Shown here: positions 44,388-54,624 of the stretch, piece by piece
Layout: the number at the start of each line of letters is the position of its first letter
Numbering within the stretch: the first letter of the stretch is position 1
Assembly: GCF_003173335.1 (NCBI RefSeq)
Contig: NZ_QGMZ01000024.1
Span: 1-59,522, forward strand
Reading direction: 5' to 3'
From: Methanospirillum stamsii
GTDB lineage: Archaea; Halobacteriota; Methanomicrobia; Methanomicrobiales; Methanospirillaceae
DNA length: 59,522 bases
The notes under the pieces: generated by a model
Database searches by the model: none
Told to the model about the DNA's origin: nothing
What the model saw: the letters and a program-made list of their open reading frames with translations, nothing else
Translations under genes and position numbers: made by a program

Positions 44388-45821
44388 ATGATTGAAGGCA
44401 TTAAAAAAATTGGGGATTATGAATGGGAACTCCCCATTGGGTTTGTAGAAGGAATGCATGTCCCTGGAAGATTCTTTCTTTCAGAGAAACTGACAGGAAC
44501 ACTTGAAGAAGGTGCACTCCATCAGCTAGCAAATGTCGCAACCATGCCGGGAATAATCAGAAACTCACTCGCGATGCCTGACATTCATTGGGGCTATGGG
44601 TTTCCAATCGGAGGGGTTGCAGCATTTGAGTATGAATCAGGAGTTATCTCTCCCGGAGGAGTGGGTTTTGATATCAATTGTGGTGTCAGACTCCTTACTA
44701 CTCCTCTCACCCCCGGAGATCTGATTAAAAAGAAGGAGATTCTGGATGCGTTATATGATGCAGTGCCGGTCGGTGTGGGGGCACGATCATCGCTCCGGTT
44801 TTCTGAAAAGCAGCTTGAGACGATGATGACCGAGGGGACGGCATTTGCGGTTGGAGAGGGCTTTGGCAACAAGGACGATATTCTTCACTGTGAGGAGCAG
44901 GGAGGAATGAAAGGTGCAGAGCCTGCTTTTGTCTCGAAAAAAGCCAGGTCGCGGGGAGTCCCCCAGTGTGGAACCCTTGGTGCCGGAAATCACTTCCTGG
45001 AGATTCAGGTCGCTCAAGAGATCTATGATGAACCGGCAGCAAAGGCATACGGGCTGGAGAAGGGTCAGATATGTATGATGGTCCATTGTGGATCAAGAGG
45101 GCTTGGTCACCAGGTCTGCACAGACCATCTCCAGATCCTTGAACAGGCAACCCGGAAATACCACATTAATCTCCCGGATAAACAACTGGCCTGTGCACCT
45201 CTGACCTCTCCGGAGGGAAAAGCCTACTATGGAGGAATGGCTGCCGCAGCAAACTACGCCTGGGCAAACCGTCAGATCATCACTCATCAGATCCGCTCGG
45301 TCCTGACCAGACTATGCGGAATTGCATACGATGATATCAGGCTCGTGTATGATGTTGCCCACAATGTTGCAAAAATTGAAGAGCATGATGTTGATGGGAA
45401 AAGAACCAAAGTCTGTGTACACCGGAAGGGTGCAACCCGGGCTTTCGGTCCGGATTGTCAGGATGTACCACCAGACTACGCACACATCGGTCAGCCGGTC
45501 ATCATCCCCGGCAGTATGGGTTCATCCTCTTATCTTCTAAAAGGAACTGACGTTGCTATGGACCGGACGTTCGGTTCTACCTGCCATGGTGCAGGAAGGG
45601 TGCTCTCACGATCCCAGGCAAAGAAAAAACTCCAGGGGAAGACCATACGGGAAACTCTGGGTAGATCAGGCATCATGATAAAAGCTCCTCATGATGGCGC
45701 CATTGCTGAAGAGGCCCCGGACGCATACAAATCATCTTCAGAAGTGGTTTCTGTTGTTCATAATCTGGGAATATCCAGGCTTGTTGCCAGACTTGAACCC
45801 CTTGGAGTAATAAAGGGATAA
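44388..45821 (+). CDS. rtcB: RNA-splicing ligase RtcB
   Basis: About 477 residues from MIEGIKKIGDYEWELPIG; gaggg lies upstream and a GTG four codons earlier is an alternative. Metal-binding and catalytic motifs: GGVGFDINCGVRLL, GTLGAGNHFLEIQV, MVHCGSRGLGHQVC, and the guanylylated His in TCHGAGRVLSRSQAK. It joins 2',3'-cyclic phosphate and 5'-OH RNA ends, such as tRNA exons after intron removal. No intein interrupts it. It is co-transcribed with archease, and an intron-containing tRNA lies about 9 kb away. Confidence 0.95.
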   Translation: MIEGIKKIGDYEWELPIGFVEGMHVPGRFFLSEKLTGTLEEGALHQLANVATMPGIIRNSLAMPDIHWGYGFPIGGVAAFEYESGVISPGGVGFDINCGVRLLTTPLTPGDLIKKKEILDALYDAVPVGVGARSSLRFSEKQLETMMTEGTAFAVGEGFGNKDDILHCEEQGGMKGAEPAFVSKKARSRGVPQCGTLGAGNHFLEIQVAQEIYDEPAAKAYGLEKGQICMMVHCGSRGLGHQVCTDHLQILEQATRKYHINLPDKQLACAPLTSPEGKAYYGGMAAAANYAWANRQIITHQIRSVLTRLCGIAYDDIRLVYDVAHNVAKIEEHDVDGKRTKVCVHRKGATRAFGPDCQDVPPDYAHIGQPVIIPGSMGSSSYLLKGTDVAMDRTFGSTCHGAGRVLSRSQAKKKLQGKTIRETLGRSGIMIKAPHDGAIAEEAPDAYKSSSEVVSVVHNLGISRLVARLEPLGVIKG

Positions 45822-46403
45822 ATGGTCACTCAGGTTGCATTCATTTGGGAGGGTCCGTTACTCTTCACAAAGCTGTTTGAAGACTGCGGGCATTCCTGTG
45901 AACTCGTAACCCCGCAACTTCTGGCGGCCCCTTTTTTCAGGCGTAAATTACATGGGGTTATCATTCCTGCCGGATTTGCATCTCCCGACCACTGCAGAAT
46001 ACTTACAGCACTTCGTGCGATAAGCCCACGTATTGAGCGGTTTATTAATGAAGGGGGTACATTGTTAGCTTTTGGTGCCGGGTGGAACCATCCGCAGGCA
46101 TATGACTGGCTGCCGGTTCCGGTAACGTACCAGTACGGATTTGCGCAGGAACTGCTTGGCAGTAATGGTAGACATCCGTATGCACGAATTATTGAGGACG
46201 GGGATGAGACAGTCTCGATTGACGGGACGCTGAATGATGTCCCCAACGGAGAAGAGCATGTAATCCTTTCCGCCCCACAGGGGCCGGTACTGGTTCAGGT
46301 ACCATATGGAAAGGGGCGAATTGTTATTACGAGTCTTCATGAATATCCTTCCCGCCATTTTATCAGGGATTTATACACCGGAGGAGGCGAAGGATTATTG
46401 TAA
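45822..46403 (+). CDS. BPL_N-like class I glutamine amidotransferase-fold protein
   Basis: A 193-residue protein with the flavodoxin-like opening VAFIWEGPLLFTKLF and HGVIIPAGFASPD. The nucleophile elbow reads LLAFGAGWNHP, so the catalytic Cys of glutaminases is replaced by Ala. The later GKGRIVITSLHEYPS is common in this fold. It resembles the N-terminal domain found on some eukaryotic biotin-protein ligases. It directly follows rtcB and precedes birA by two genes, which supports but does not prove a role near biotinylation. Confidence 0.6.
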   Translation: MVTQVAFIWEGPLLFTKLFEDCGHSCELVTPQLLAAPFFRRKLHGVIIPAGFASPDHCRILTALRAISPRIERFINEGGTLLAFGAGWNHPQAYDWLPVPVTYQYGFAQELLGSNGRHPYARIIEDGDETVSIDGTLNDVPNGEEHVILSAPQGPVLVQVPYGKGRIVITSLHEYPSRHFIRDLYTGGGEGLL

Positions 46404-46431
46404 TGAGGCACAAGGGAATAATTAAGGGAAG

Positions 46432-46857
46432 ATGATGAATCGTTATGTCTTGTCTGATAAGGCTGCTGCATCAGATTGGATTCCGGTCTGTATGGCATTC
46501 CATGAGATGGTGGGAAAACTTCCAATAACTGCCCGTTCAAAAGAAAACAGAGGAATTCGAATAGAAGACGGAGTCGTCGTTGACAATGACTATTCCGGCC
46601 CTATCCTGGAAGAAGTTCTGAAAGTCGGAGAGATTAGAAAGGTAACACCATCAAGCGGTCAATACAAGGGAATTCCGGTCATTGTCACCCCGGTCAAGGA
46701 TGATGATGGAACAACCATCGCTGCTATCGGACTGGTGGACATTACCGGTATTTTTGATCTGGCTACCCTTATGGAGCACCAGTCCACGATTATAAAACAA
46801 GTATGTGGAAAAGATCCCTGTCCCCTCCCAACCGAACAGATTCGGGCTAAGCGGTGA
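46432..46857 (+). CDS. DUF2111-like methanogen protein
   Basis: A 141-residue protein with RIEDGVVVDNDYSGPILEEV and AAIGLVDITGIFDL. The latter resembles the strand-helix of PAS-like sensory folds. From memory, DUF2111 is a methanogen-only family of unknown function. It sits four bases before birA, so it shares the biotin operon. Confidence 0.65.
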   Translation: MMNRYVLSDKAAASDWIPVCMAFHEMVGKLPITARSKENRGIRIEDGVVVDNDYSGPILEEVLKVGEIRKVTPSSGQYKGIPVIVTPVKDDDGTTIAAIGLVDITGIFDLATLMEHQSTIIKQVCGKDPCPLPTEQIRAKR

Positions 46858-46861
46858 TAAC

Positions 46862-47842
46862 ATGTATACACAGGCATTTAAAGTCCTTGAAATCCTGGAA
46901 AAAGCCGACACACCAGTAGAGACCAGTGAGATTGCAGAGGCACTATCACTCTCAAAATCTGCAGTATGGAAACATATAAACGAACTTCGTCAGTTTGGAT
47001 ACGACATCACAGCTTCGGATAATGAGGGATATGTTCTTCAGGACAAGAACCAGGACTATCGGCCACATATCATTTACCGACATCTGAAAACGAAATTTAT
47101 CGGCAGAAAGATGAGGTTTTTCGAAAGCATTCCCTCCACGATATGGTACGGAAAAGACCTTGCAGAGCAGGGAGGAATTGAGGAGATGAACGGGATGGTC
47201 ATCATCGCAGAGGAACAGACCGGAGGGATTGGCAGAATGGGCCGGGCCTGGGTATCTCCGACAGGTGGCATCTGGGTCACGATAATCCTGCAGCCTCAAA
47301 TTCCAATCGACCACCTGTTCATGCTTACCCTTGCAGCTTCGGTATCAGTTGCACGGGTGCTGCGCAAAATGTATGATATTGGCGCTCTTATCAAATGGCC
47401 GAACGACATCATCATCGGAGATAAAAAGGTAGCAGGTATTCTTCTGGAACTGGGGGCTGCTGAAGAAAAAATTCAGTACTGTCTGGTCGGTATCGGTATA
47501 GATGCAAATGTGAACCTGGAAACGTTAAGTCAGTCTATCAGGGGCACCATTACATCAATCAGCCAGGAAGTAAATCAGGATGTTGATCGCGCTGTACTTC
47601 TTGCAGCAATTCTCAAGGAATTTGAGAACCGGTATGAGATGATATCCCAGGGAGAATATGATGCAGTCATCAGGGAATGGAAAAATTTCTCATCGACGAT
47701 TGGAAAGAGGGTCAGGATTGTTACCCTGCGATCTCACTTCGAAGGCGAAGCAATAGATATTGATCCTAATGGAGCTCTTGTGGTTAAGAAAGATAACGGG
47801 AAGATTGAACGGGTCATCGCCGGGGATTGTACACATATTTAA
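46862..47842 (+). CDS. birA: Biotin--protein ligase with N-terminal winged helix (BirA)
   Basis: About 326 residues from MYTQAFKVLEILEKADTPVE, preceded by ggtgataac; the longer frame overlaps the upstream gene. An HTH domain (VETSEIAEALSLSKSAVWKH) comes first, followed by the ligase core with the biotinyl-AMP loop GGIGRMGRAW and the lysine motif IKWPNDIIIGDKK, then a C-terminal SH3-like domain. It attaches biotin to PycB encoded 3 kb downstream. The HTH suggests it may also repress the biotin transporter genes. Confidence 0.92.
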   Translation: MYTQAFKVLEILEKADTPVETSEIAEALSLSKSAVWKHINELRQFGYDITASDNEGYVLQDKNQDYRPHIIYRHLKTKFIGRKMRFFESIPSTIWYGKDLAEQGGIEEMNGMVIIAEEQTGGIGRMGRAWVSPTGGIWVTIILQPQIPIDHLFMLTLAASVSVARVLRKMYDIGALIKWPNDIIIGDKKVAGILLELGAAEEKIQYCLVGIGIDANVNLETLSQSIRGTITSISQEVNQDVDRAVLLAAILKEFENRYEMISQGEYDAVIREWKNFSSTIGKRVRIVTLRSHFEGEAIDIDPNGALVVKKDNGKIERVIAGDCTHI

Positions 47843-47844
47843 TC

Positions 47845-48381
47845 ATGGCCGGAAACTATCACCGTTCCATCATCATCACCCATACCACTCTTTTCATCGC
47901 GATGACCACGGTTTTTTCCTGGATTTCAATTCCTTTTATTCCGGTCCCGATAACCCTGCAGACACTTGCAGTGCTCCTGACCGGCACCATCATGAAGCGG
48001 TACGCGATATTTCCCATGGTGCTCTACCTTATCCTTGGTGCAATCGGGCTTCCGGTATTTCATAACGGAACCGCGGGAATTGGAGTGCTACTTGGCCCTA
48101 CCGGGGGATATCTGCTAGGATTTATTCCGGCAGCAGTAGCAGTGGGCCTTTGCTATGAACGATCAGCTCATTTCATCAATGTTGCTGGATTGATCATGGG
48201 AACTTTGTTCATCTATCTTTTCGGCATTTCCTGGTTAGTATACTCGGTGCCAATGAACACTCTCGCTGCAATTACCGCAGGCATGCTCCCCTTTATTCCT
48301 GGTGATATCGTTAAAGCCGCGGCTGCATTTCTTATCACCCGTCGTGTCCTTCCCTATACTGCCAGGCTTTCAGAGAAATGA
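47845..48381 (+). CDS. bioY: Biotin transporter substrate-binding subunit BioY
   Basis: About 178 residues with six hydrophobic segments. Motifs: IPFIPVPITLQTLAVLL and GAIGLPVFHNGTAGIGVLLG are the hallmark of BioY (S-component of an ECF transporter). It starts three bases after birA and its stop overlaps the next ATPase start (ATGA). With EcfA/EcfA/EcfT it should form a complete biotin importer. Confidence 0.93.
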   Translation: MAGNYHRSIIITHTTLFIAMTTVFSWISIPFIPVPITLQTLAVLLTGTIMKRYAIFPMVLYLILGAIGLPVFHNGTAGIGVLLGPTGGYLLGFIPAAVAVGLCYERSAHFINVAGLIMGTLFIYLFGISWLVYSVPMNTLAAITAGMLPFIPGDIVKAAAAFLITRRVLPYTARLSEK

Positions 48382-49088
48382 TCAGGATAGAATCGGTAAA
48401 GGCAGGCATTCTCTCAATCCCTTCCTGCTTGATTAGCCAGGGGATTTGTGCCATAACCGGTTCAAATGGTTCGGGAAAGACCACTTTTTTAAAACTACTC
48501 TCCGGAATCCTGACTCCGGCAGAAGGAACAGTATGTATCAATGGAAAAGAACCTTCAGACCTTAAAGTCGGTTGGGTTGGTGAATATCCTGACAGAAATA
48601 TGCTTTTTACCCGGGTATTTGATGAACTGGCTTCACCACTCAGGTTTGTAAAACTCCCGTGTAAAGAGATTGAGAAAGAAGTGATACGGTGTGCAAAAGA
48701 TCTTGAGATATCCCACCTGCTTTGTCGTGACATCCATGGATTGTCCGGCGGAGAACTGGTCCTGGTCGCTTTTGGAGCTGCTCTGATAGCAAAACCTGAC
48801 CTGCTCATTCTCGATGAGACAGATTCGCACTTGGATGATGAATTCTGCACCCATCTTGACCTCATTATTAAAAAAACAGGTATCGGACATGTTGTCTTCT
48901 CAACTCACCGGCCTGAACGAATCGCAATCGCTGATGAAATCATCACCTTAAAGGAAGGCAGAATCCTACGCCACTCATCTCTATCAGAAAAGGGAAGTTA
49001 CGCATATCGGGAATACCTGGACGACCCCTGGTTTTGGCGAAGAATTTATGCAGAAACTACATCAGGAGATTTCCGTGAGAACCCTTAA
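48378..49088 (+). CDS. ecfA: ECF transporter ATPase (EcfA/CbiO-like), first
   Basis: A 236-residue ABC ATPase. Walker A is TGSNGSGKTTFL, the Q-loop region is KVGWVGEYPDRNMLF, the signature is HGLSGGELVLVAFG, and Walker B is LLILDETDSHLDD, with Thr in place of the usual Pro after DE. It powers biotin uptake with the second ATPase and EcfT. Its start overlaps the bioY stop. Confidence 0.88.
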   Translation: MIRIESVKAGILSIPSCLISQGICAITGSNGSGKTTFLKLLSGILTPAEGTVCINGKEPSDLKVGWVGEYPDRNMLFTRVFDELASPLRFVKLPCKEIEKEVIRCAKDLEISHLLCRDIHGLSGGELVLVAFGAALIAKPDLLILDETDSHLDDEFCTHLDLIIKKTGIGHVVFSTHRPERIAIADEIITLKEGRILRHSSLSEKGSYAYREYLDDPWFWRRIYAETTSGDFRENP

Positions 49089-49785
49089 AGCAGGAATTAC
49101 TCTCTTACAGGTGTCACTGAAAAAGGGATCATTCAGGTTATCTGCAGATGGCGAGTTTTTTTCCGGTGTTCACCTTCTCACCGGACGGGTTGGATCAGGG
49201 AAAACTTCTCTGGGTGAACTGCTTACGGGAATTATCACACCGGATTCCGGGTCAATAATACAGGAAAATTGTCGGCGTGTGATGTTGCTTCAGGATACCA
49301 GTTATCATGTCAGTACCATAACGGTAAGAGAAGAGGCAGCCAGCTGGCATGGTGATGAGAAGAGAATAATTGCCCTTTCTGGTCTTTTTGGAAAAGAAGA
49401 GACAGATATTTTTGCATTATCCAGAGGGGAGTTAAAAAGACTGGAACTTGCCGCTATTCTGACCGGAAGATATGACTTAATCGTCCTGGATGAGCCATAC
49501 GCCGGTCTTGACAAGGATGCACGAAAATGGGTAAACCGGATCATAGCAGGCTGCAATAACAAGGTAATCATTCTTATCAGTCATGATATCACCTCTCTCC
49601 CTCCAGTCGATTTCCTATGGGAAATGGATAACGGAACACTTACCTGTATCGGAAAAGTTCCGGAATGTCTCATTGGCTGGAGCCGGGCCCCTCCACTCAT
49701 CAGATTCCTGCTAAATAATGGGAGTTATCCTAAAGGCCTGGCACGATTGGATCTTGAGGAGGCAGTATGCAGGATCCACGCATAA
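49075..49785 (+). CDS. ecfA: ECF transporter ATPase (EcfA/CbiO-like), second
   Basis: About 236 residues from GTG at 49075, chosen because ggag sits six bases upstream; an ATG at 49048 would add nine residues and lie further into the preceding gene. Walker A is GRVGSGKTSLG, the signature LSRGELKRLELAAIL and Walker B LIVLDEPYAGLD. The H-loop is ILISHDITSL. It probably forms a heterodimer with the neighbouring ATPase. Confidence 0.88.
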   Translation: MRTLKAGITLLQVSLKKGSFRLSADGEFFSGVHLLTGRVGSGKTSLGELLTGIITPDSGSIIQENCRRVMLLQDTSYHVSTITVREEAASWHGDEKRIIALSGLFGKEETDIFALSRGELKRLELAAILTGRYDLIVLDEPYAGLDKDARKWVNRIIAGCNNKVIILISHDITSLPPVDFLWEMDNGTLTCIGKVPECLIGWSRAPPLIRFLLNNGSYPKGLARLDLEEAVCRIHA

Positions 49786-50429
49786 GATTGCTTGGAACCG
49801 CATTACTCTCATGTGCTGCGTGGATATCTCTTTCCGGCGCAGTTCTTTCAATACTCTGGTGGGGGATATGGGGAAGAAATACCTCCATCAAATCGGTCAG
49901 GACTTTTATTATTCTCCTCATCATCCCCGCGGTGATGAGTATTGCAGCTACATGGTCAGGGGGAGACGGACTCTCTTACTTTATCCGGATTACCGCAATA
50001 CTCCTCATTGCCTCATGGATGTTTGCTGAACGGTATCCGGGAGAACTGCTTGATGTCGGGGTATATTTCGGCGGAATGAAATTTGGGTTTGATCTTGGAC
50101 TCATCGGCGAACTGAGTATGTCAGCTCTTGAAGTCATGGCAAAAGAGACTGACCGTGTCTCCATTGCTATTCGCCAGAAAGGAAATCATATCTCACCAAG
50201 GATTATTCCTGCTGTTTTCTCAGGGGTAGTAATCAGAGAACTCCAGCTGGCACAGGAGCGGGCCATACTCTTAACGCTTCGTGGATACACCAGCGGAGGA
50301 ACACACTGCCCTACCTTTGTCTCACCGAAGGAAGACCGGATCGCCGGGGCATTTTCCTGCGCCATTTTTCTTTTTTCCCTGATTGCAGGAGACTTTTTTA
50401 TTATATCCGGTTCAACCTTTATTGTTTGA
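49767..50429 (+). CDS. ecfT: ECF transporter membrane scaffold EcfT (CbiQ/BioN-like)
   Basis: A 220-residue protein with four to six membrane segments and the coupling-helix LLTLRGYTSGG, whose RG pair docks the ATPases. A strong gaggaggcagt precedes ATG, inside the preceding gene. It completes the importer BioY-EcfA-EcfA-EcfT. Overall similarity to classical EcfT is modest, as usual for this subunit. Confidence 0.85.
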   Translation: MQDPRIRLLGTALLSCAAWISLSGAVLSILWWGIWGRNTSIKSVRTFIILLIIPAVMSIAATWSGGDGLSYFIRITAILLIASWMFAERYPGELLDVGVYFGGMKFGFDLGLIGELSMSALEVMAKETDRVSIAIRQKGNHISPRIIPAVFSGVVIRELQLAQERAILLTLRGYTSGGTHCPTFVSPKEDRIAGAFSCAIFLFSLIAGDFFIISGSTFIV

Positions 50430-50460
50430 ACCGCACCCTGGCGGTATTAAAGGTGTCCAA

Positions 50461-52194
50461 ATGAGTTCTGACCGACAAAAACGGCTTTGTATAACAGATA
50501 CAACACTTCGGGATGCGCACCAGTCACTCATCGCAACGAGAATGCGGACTGAGGATATGCTCCCACTTACTCGCGCAATAGATAAGGCCGGTTTCTTCTC
50601 GGTTGAAGCATGGGGAGGAGCAACATTTGATAGTTGCATCCGGTTTTTAAATGAAGATCCGTGGCACCGTCTCCGGACGCTCAAGGAAGAACTCCGGCAC
50701 ACTCCAATCCAGATGCTCCTGCGTGGCCAGAACCTTGTAGGGTACCGGCATTATTCAGATGATGTAGTGGACAAGTTCGTTTTCCTCTCACACAAAAACG
50801 GGGTTGACATCTTCCGGGTCTTTGATGCACTCAACGATATCAGAAATATGGAGCGCCCGATGGCCAGAGTGAAGGATACCGGTGCACATCTCCAGGGAAC
50901 GATATCATATACCACAAGTCCGGTTCACTCGGTCAGTGGTTTTGTTGATCTTGCACGCGAACTGTATTCACGTGATTGTGATTCCATCTGCATCAAGGAT
51001 ATGGCAGGCCTCATTATGCCGGCAGTGGCTCATGAACTGATCACCGGAATTAAGGATGAAATGGACATTCTGGTTGATCTGCACAGCCATTGCACGAGCG
51101 GGATTGCACCCATGGCATACGAGGCAGCAATAGAAGCGGGAATAGACATTCTGGATACCGCCATGTCTCCGTTTGCCCTTGGTACCAGTCAGCCCCCAAC
51201 AGAGAGCGTTGTTGCATCAGTAAAAGGAACCGCCAGGGATACCGGAATCGACCTTCTGAAACTACGGGAGGTTCGGAATGAATGCCTGAAAATCCGCAAT
51301 AAATACGAGGGTCTTTTCACTCCGGTTGCAGAGCGGGTTGACAGTGATGTCCTTATCTATCAGCTCCCGGGAGGCATGATCACAAACCTGGTCTCTCAAC
51401 TCCAGGATCAGGATGCTCTTGATAAACTGGAGGCAGTATTTGATGAAATTCCACGGGTAAGAGAAGATCTCGGATATCCCCCTCTCGTGACACCTACCTC
51501 ACAGATTGTCGGAACACAGGCTGTTTTCAATGTTCTGACCGGAGGACGGTATAAAACCATCTCAAATGAAGTTAAGGATTATGTAAAGGGATTATATGGG
51601 AAATCTCCAGGATCCATCACGACTGAAATACAAAAACTCATCATTGGAAATGAAGAGGTAATCACTGTCAGACCTGCAGACCTCCTCCCTCCCATGTATG
51701 AAAAGATGAAAGAAGAAGCAACCGCAGCCGGACTTATTTCTAAAGAAGAGGATGTCCTGACCTATATTCTCTATCCGGCTATTGCTCCCTCATTTCTGAA
51801 AGGAGAGAGAACTGCAGAGCCAATTCCAGTAGCTGCCCGAAAGAAAGAAAACAGCCTTTCTCTCCCTTCTTCCATGCAGGTAGAGGTAGATGGAGAATCA
51901 TTCACAGTCAGGATTCTTGCAATTGGCGATCAGCCAGTTGAGGGAAAAACTAAGACTCAAGAAACACCTAAAACGGACATTCCAGGCGGAGTGAAGAGCA
52001 ATATGCAGGGAATGGTCCTCAAGATACTGGTAGGGCGGGGTGACCGGGTTAAAGCCGGAGAACCACTTGTTGTCCTTGAAGCAATGAAGATGGAAAATCC
52101 CATCACCAGTCCCCGGGATGGTGTGGTAAAGGACATCTTTGTTGATGCCGGAGACACCGTGCTTGCAGGGGACGTGCTCCTGGTGGTTGAATGA
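50461..52194 (+). CDS. pycB: Pyruvate carboxylase subunit B (biotinylated carboxyltransferase)
   Basis: About 577 residues from [20 protein letters not shown], preceded by aaggtg six bases upstream. The N-terminal HMG-CoA-lyase-type barrel carries [10 protein letters not shown] and [14 protein letters not shown], and a carboxylase conserved domain follows. The C-terminal biotinyl domain holds the acceptor Lys543 in [11 protein letters not shown], the target of BirA. It moves carboxyl from biotin to pyruvate to make oxaloacetate, the starting point for carbon assimilation in methanogens. PycA follows with an ATGA overlap. Confidence 0.92.
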   Translation: MSSDRQKRLCITDTTLRDAHQSLIATRMRTEDMLPLTRAIDKAGFFSVEAWGGATFDSCIRFLNEDPWHRLRTLKEELRHTPIQMLLRGQNLVGYRHYSDDVVDKFVFLSHKNGVDIFRVFDALNDIRNMERPMARVKDTGAHLQGTISYTTSPVHSVSGFVDLARELYSRDCDSICIKDMAGLIMPAVAHELITGIKDEMDILVDLHSHCTSGIAPMAYEAAIEAGIDILDTAMSPFALGTSQPPTESVVASVKGTARDTGIDLLKLREVRNECLKIRNKYEGLFTPVAERVDSDVLIYQLPGGMITNLVSQLQDQDALDKLEAVFDEIPRVREDLGYPPLVTPTSQIVGTQAVFNVLTGGRYKTISNEVKDYVKGLYGKSPGSITTEIQKLIIGNEEVITVRPADLLPPMYEKMKEEATAAGLISKEEDVLTYILYPAIAPSFLKGERTAEPIPVAARKKENSLSLPSSMQVEVDGESFTVRILAIGDQPVEGKTKTQETPKTDIPGGVKSNMQGMVLKILVGRGDRVKAGEPLVVLEAMKMENPITSPRDGVVKDIFVDAGDTVLAGDVLLVVE

Positions 52195-53669
52195 AATATT
52201 TTGAAAAGATCCTGATTGCTAACCGGGGAGAGATTGCAATCCGTGTAATGCGGGCATGCAGAGAGCTGGGAATTGATACCGTTGCCATCTATTCAGAGGC
52301 AGACAAAGACTCTCTCTTTGTCCATTATGCTGATGAAGCCTTTCCTGTAGGTCCTGCGCCACCATCCAAGTCATACCTGAATAAAGAACGAATTGTTTCC
52401 GTTGCAAAAAAAGCAGGTGCCGAAGCAATACATCCAGGATATGGATTTTTAGCAGAGAACGCTGAGTTTGCAAAACTTTGTTCAGAAGAAGGTGTTACCT
52501 TCATTGGTCCGAAATCCCGGACGATCGCTGCAATGGGATCTAAGATCCAGTCAAAGCAGACTATGAAAAATGCCGGTGTACCGGTCCTCCCCGGAACCGA
52601 AGGGGGAATTGATGACATGGAAGCAGCTGCAAAAATTGCAGACCAGATTGGGTACCCGGTAATAGTCAAGGCAAGTGCAGGCGGCGGGGGTATCGGCATG
52701 CAGATCGTCAATTGTCCTTCTGAAATTGAATCTGCTGTCGAAGGAGCCATGAGAATTGCAGAGTCTGCATTTGGAGACAGGACAGTTTTTATTGAAAAAT
52801 ATCTGCAAAAACCCCGCCATGTAGAAGTCCAGATCTTTTGTGATGAGCATAAAAACCGGCTTCATATGTATGAACGTGAATGTTCAATACAGCGCAGGCA
52901 TCAGAAACTTATCGAAGAAGCACCCTGTCCGGTCATGACACCTGAACTCAGGGAAAAGATGACTGATTCCGCGCTCAGGGTAGCTGAAGCGGTTGACTAT
53001 GTGAATGCGGGAACGGTTGAGTTCCTCTACGACAGCGGTAACTACTATTTCATGGAGATGAATACACGACTCCAGGTTGAACATACCGTTACAGAACTGG
53101 TCACCGGAATCGATATTGTAAAAGAGCAGATAATCACAGCATCGGGTGATCCTCTTGAATACGGACAGGAAGACATCACACTCAGGGGACATGCTATTGA
53201 ATGCCGTATAAATGCAGAGGATCCTCTGAATAATTTCGCCGCTGATCCGGGAAAAATCACCAGGTACAGATCACCAGGTGGTCCGGGTATCAGACTGGAC
53301 TCAGGCATTCATGCAGGGTATACTATTCCTCCCTTCTATGATTCCATGATAGCAAAACTCTGTGCATGGGGTATGAGCAGAGAATATGCAATCTCACGAA
53401 TGCGGCGGGCAATCTATGAATATGTTATTCTCGGGGTCAAGACAACACTGCCGCTGCATCATGCAGTCATTCATAATCCGGAGTTCATAGCAGGAAATAC
53501 ACACACACATTTCCTTCAGGAAGAGCATATCAGCAAGACCCTCAAGCGGTACATCCAAGAAGAGGAGACAAGGATGACACAGCTTGCGACTCCTTTGAAA
53601 AGCGATAAAAAAGTCGCTGCAATTGCAGCGGGTCTTGTTGCAGTAATTGAAAAGAACCGGCAGAACTGA
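52191..53669 (+). CDS. pycA: Pyruvate carboxylase subunit A (biotin carboxylase)
   Basis: A 492-residue ATP-grasp enzyme that carboxylates the biotin on PycB. The motifs are [35 protein letters not shown], the glycine-rich loop [44 protein letters not shown] and [14 protein letters not shown]. The length is full, and the gene overlaps pycB by four bases. Confidence 0.95.
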   Translation: MKYFEKILIANRGEIAIRVMRACRELGIDTVAIYSEADKDSLFVHYADEAFPVGPAPPSKSYLNKERIVSVAKKAGAEAIHPGYGFLAENAEFAKLCSEEGVTFIGPKSRTIAAMGSKIQSKQTMKNAGVPVLPGTEGGIDDMEAAAKIADQIGYPVIVKASAGGGGIGMQIVNCPSEIESAVEGAMRIAESAFGDRTVFIEKYLQKPRHVEVQIFCDEHKNRLHMYERECSIQRRHQKLIEEAPCPVMTPELREKMTDSALRVAEAVDYVNAGTVEFLYDSGNYYFMEMNTRLQVEHTVTELVTGIDIVKEQIITASGDPLEYGQEDITLRGHAIECRINAEDPLNNFAADPGKITRYRSPGGPGIRLDSGIHAGYTIPPFYDSMIAKLCAWGMSREYAISRMRRAIYEYVILGVKTTLPLHHAVIHNPEFIAGNTHTHFLQEEHISKTLKRYIQEEETRMTQLATPLKSDKKVAAIAAGLVAVIEKNRQN

Positions 53670-54145
53670 TGCGTAGAAGAGACAAGGAACTATCAGATCC
53701 CGGAGAGATAAAGAATATCCTTGCATCATCTCTTTTTTGCCATGTGGGGTTAAGTGATGGGGATTTCCCCTATTGTGTGCCAATGTGTTTTGCGTATCAT
53801 AAAGAGAAAGTTTACCTTCATGGTGCAGGTCAAGGAAAAAAGATTGAGATCCTGAATAATAATCCGCGTGTCTGTATCATAGTTGAGCAGGAATGCAGCT
53901 TAATCAAATCATCCACATCCTGTGAATATGGAATGGCATATGAAAGCGTCATGATTCAGGGAACTGCCAGATTTTTATCAGGAGCAGAAAAAAGCCGCGG
54001 GCTGGAGATCATCTCAACCAAATATGTCGGCGCGCCAGGAGGACCATATCCTGATAACCAGATATCCGGCATCGCGGTTATCGAAGTTACTGTTGAATCA
54101 TGTTCAGGGCGACGTTCCGGAATGGCGGCTTCTGGACTAAGGTAA
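53669..54145 (+). CDS. Pyridoxamine 5'-phosphate oxidase-like flavin-binding protein
   Basis: A 158-residue protein of the NimA/PNPOx-like split-barrel family: HVGLSDGDFPYCVPMCFAYH, VYLHGAGQGKKIEILN, and VMIQGTARFL. Such proteins usually bind FMN or F420. The ATG overlaps the pycA stop as TGATG, so it is translationally coupled, but no link to pyruvate carboxylation is known. Confidence 0.8.
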   Translation: MRRRDKELSDPGEIKNILASSLFCHVGLSDGDFPYCVPMCFAYHKEKVYLHGAGQGKKIEILNNNPRVCIIVEQECSLIKSSTSCEYGMAYESVMIQGTARFLSGAEKSRGLEIISTKYVGAPGGPYPDNQISGIAVIEVTVESCSGRRSGMAASGLR

Positions 54146-54188
54146 TATCCTCGAACCATATTTTGAGATTTCCACGAAATGAGAAATA

Positions 54189-54551
54189 TTAAGAATGCCT
54201 TTTTTGGACTTCTCTCATAACCCATGAAATATAGTCATCATATCCATGAACAACCGGCAGGCACAAGACTTCCGGTGTTTCGTAGGGATGAATCGAAACA
54301 AGATATGAGGTTAATTCATGTATCAGATCTCTGCATGTTTTAATGATTAGGAGATCTTCAGGTTCATCACAAATCGATCCTTCCCATCTGTATATAGACC
54401 GTATCGGGAAGATATTTACACAGGCAGCAAGTGCCTTTTCAATCAGTTTTGCAGCAATAGAGTGTGCTTCTCCGGGGGGAGCGGTGCAAAAAACAATGAT
54501 AATCTTGGAAATATCTTCATTATTCATGAAAAAAGTAATTGTCTCTTTCAT
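54189..54551 (-). CDS. cutA: CutA1-like divalent-cation tolerance protein
   Basis: Up to 120 residues; an in-frame ATG at 54527 could give 112. The motifs CTAPPGEAHSIAAKLIEKAL, AACVNIFPIRSIYRWEG and VSIHPYETPEVLCLPV are those of the trimeric CutA1 family. Function is poorly defined (metal binding, possible signalling). It is convergent with the pyc operon. Confidence 0.9.
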   Translation of the reverse strand: MKETITFFMNNEDISKIIIVFCTAPPGEAHSIAAKLIEKALAACVNIFPIRSIYRWEGSICDEPEDLLIIKTCRDLIHELTSYLVSIHPYETPEVLCLPVVHGYDDYISWVMREVQKRHS

Positions 54552-54624
54552 AATATGAGGATTCTATCGTTCAGGTGATCGTCAGTTTTATCAATTCTGA
54601 CGACATTCTTATAATGCACTTTGT

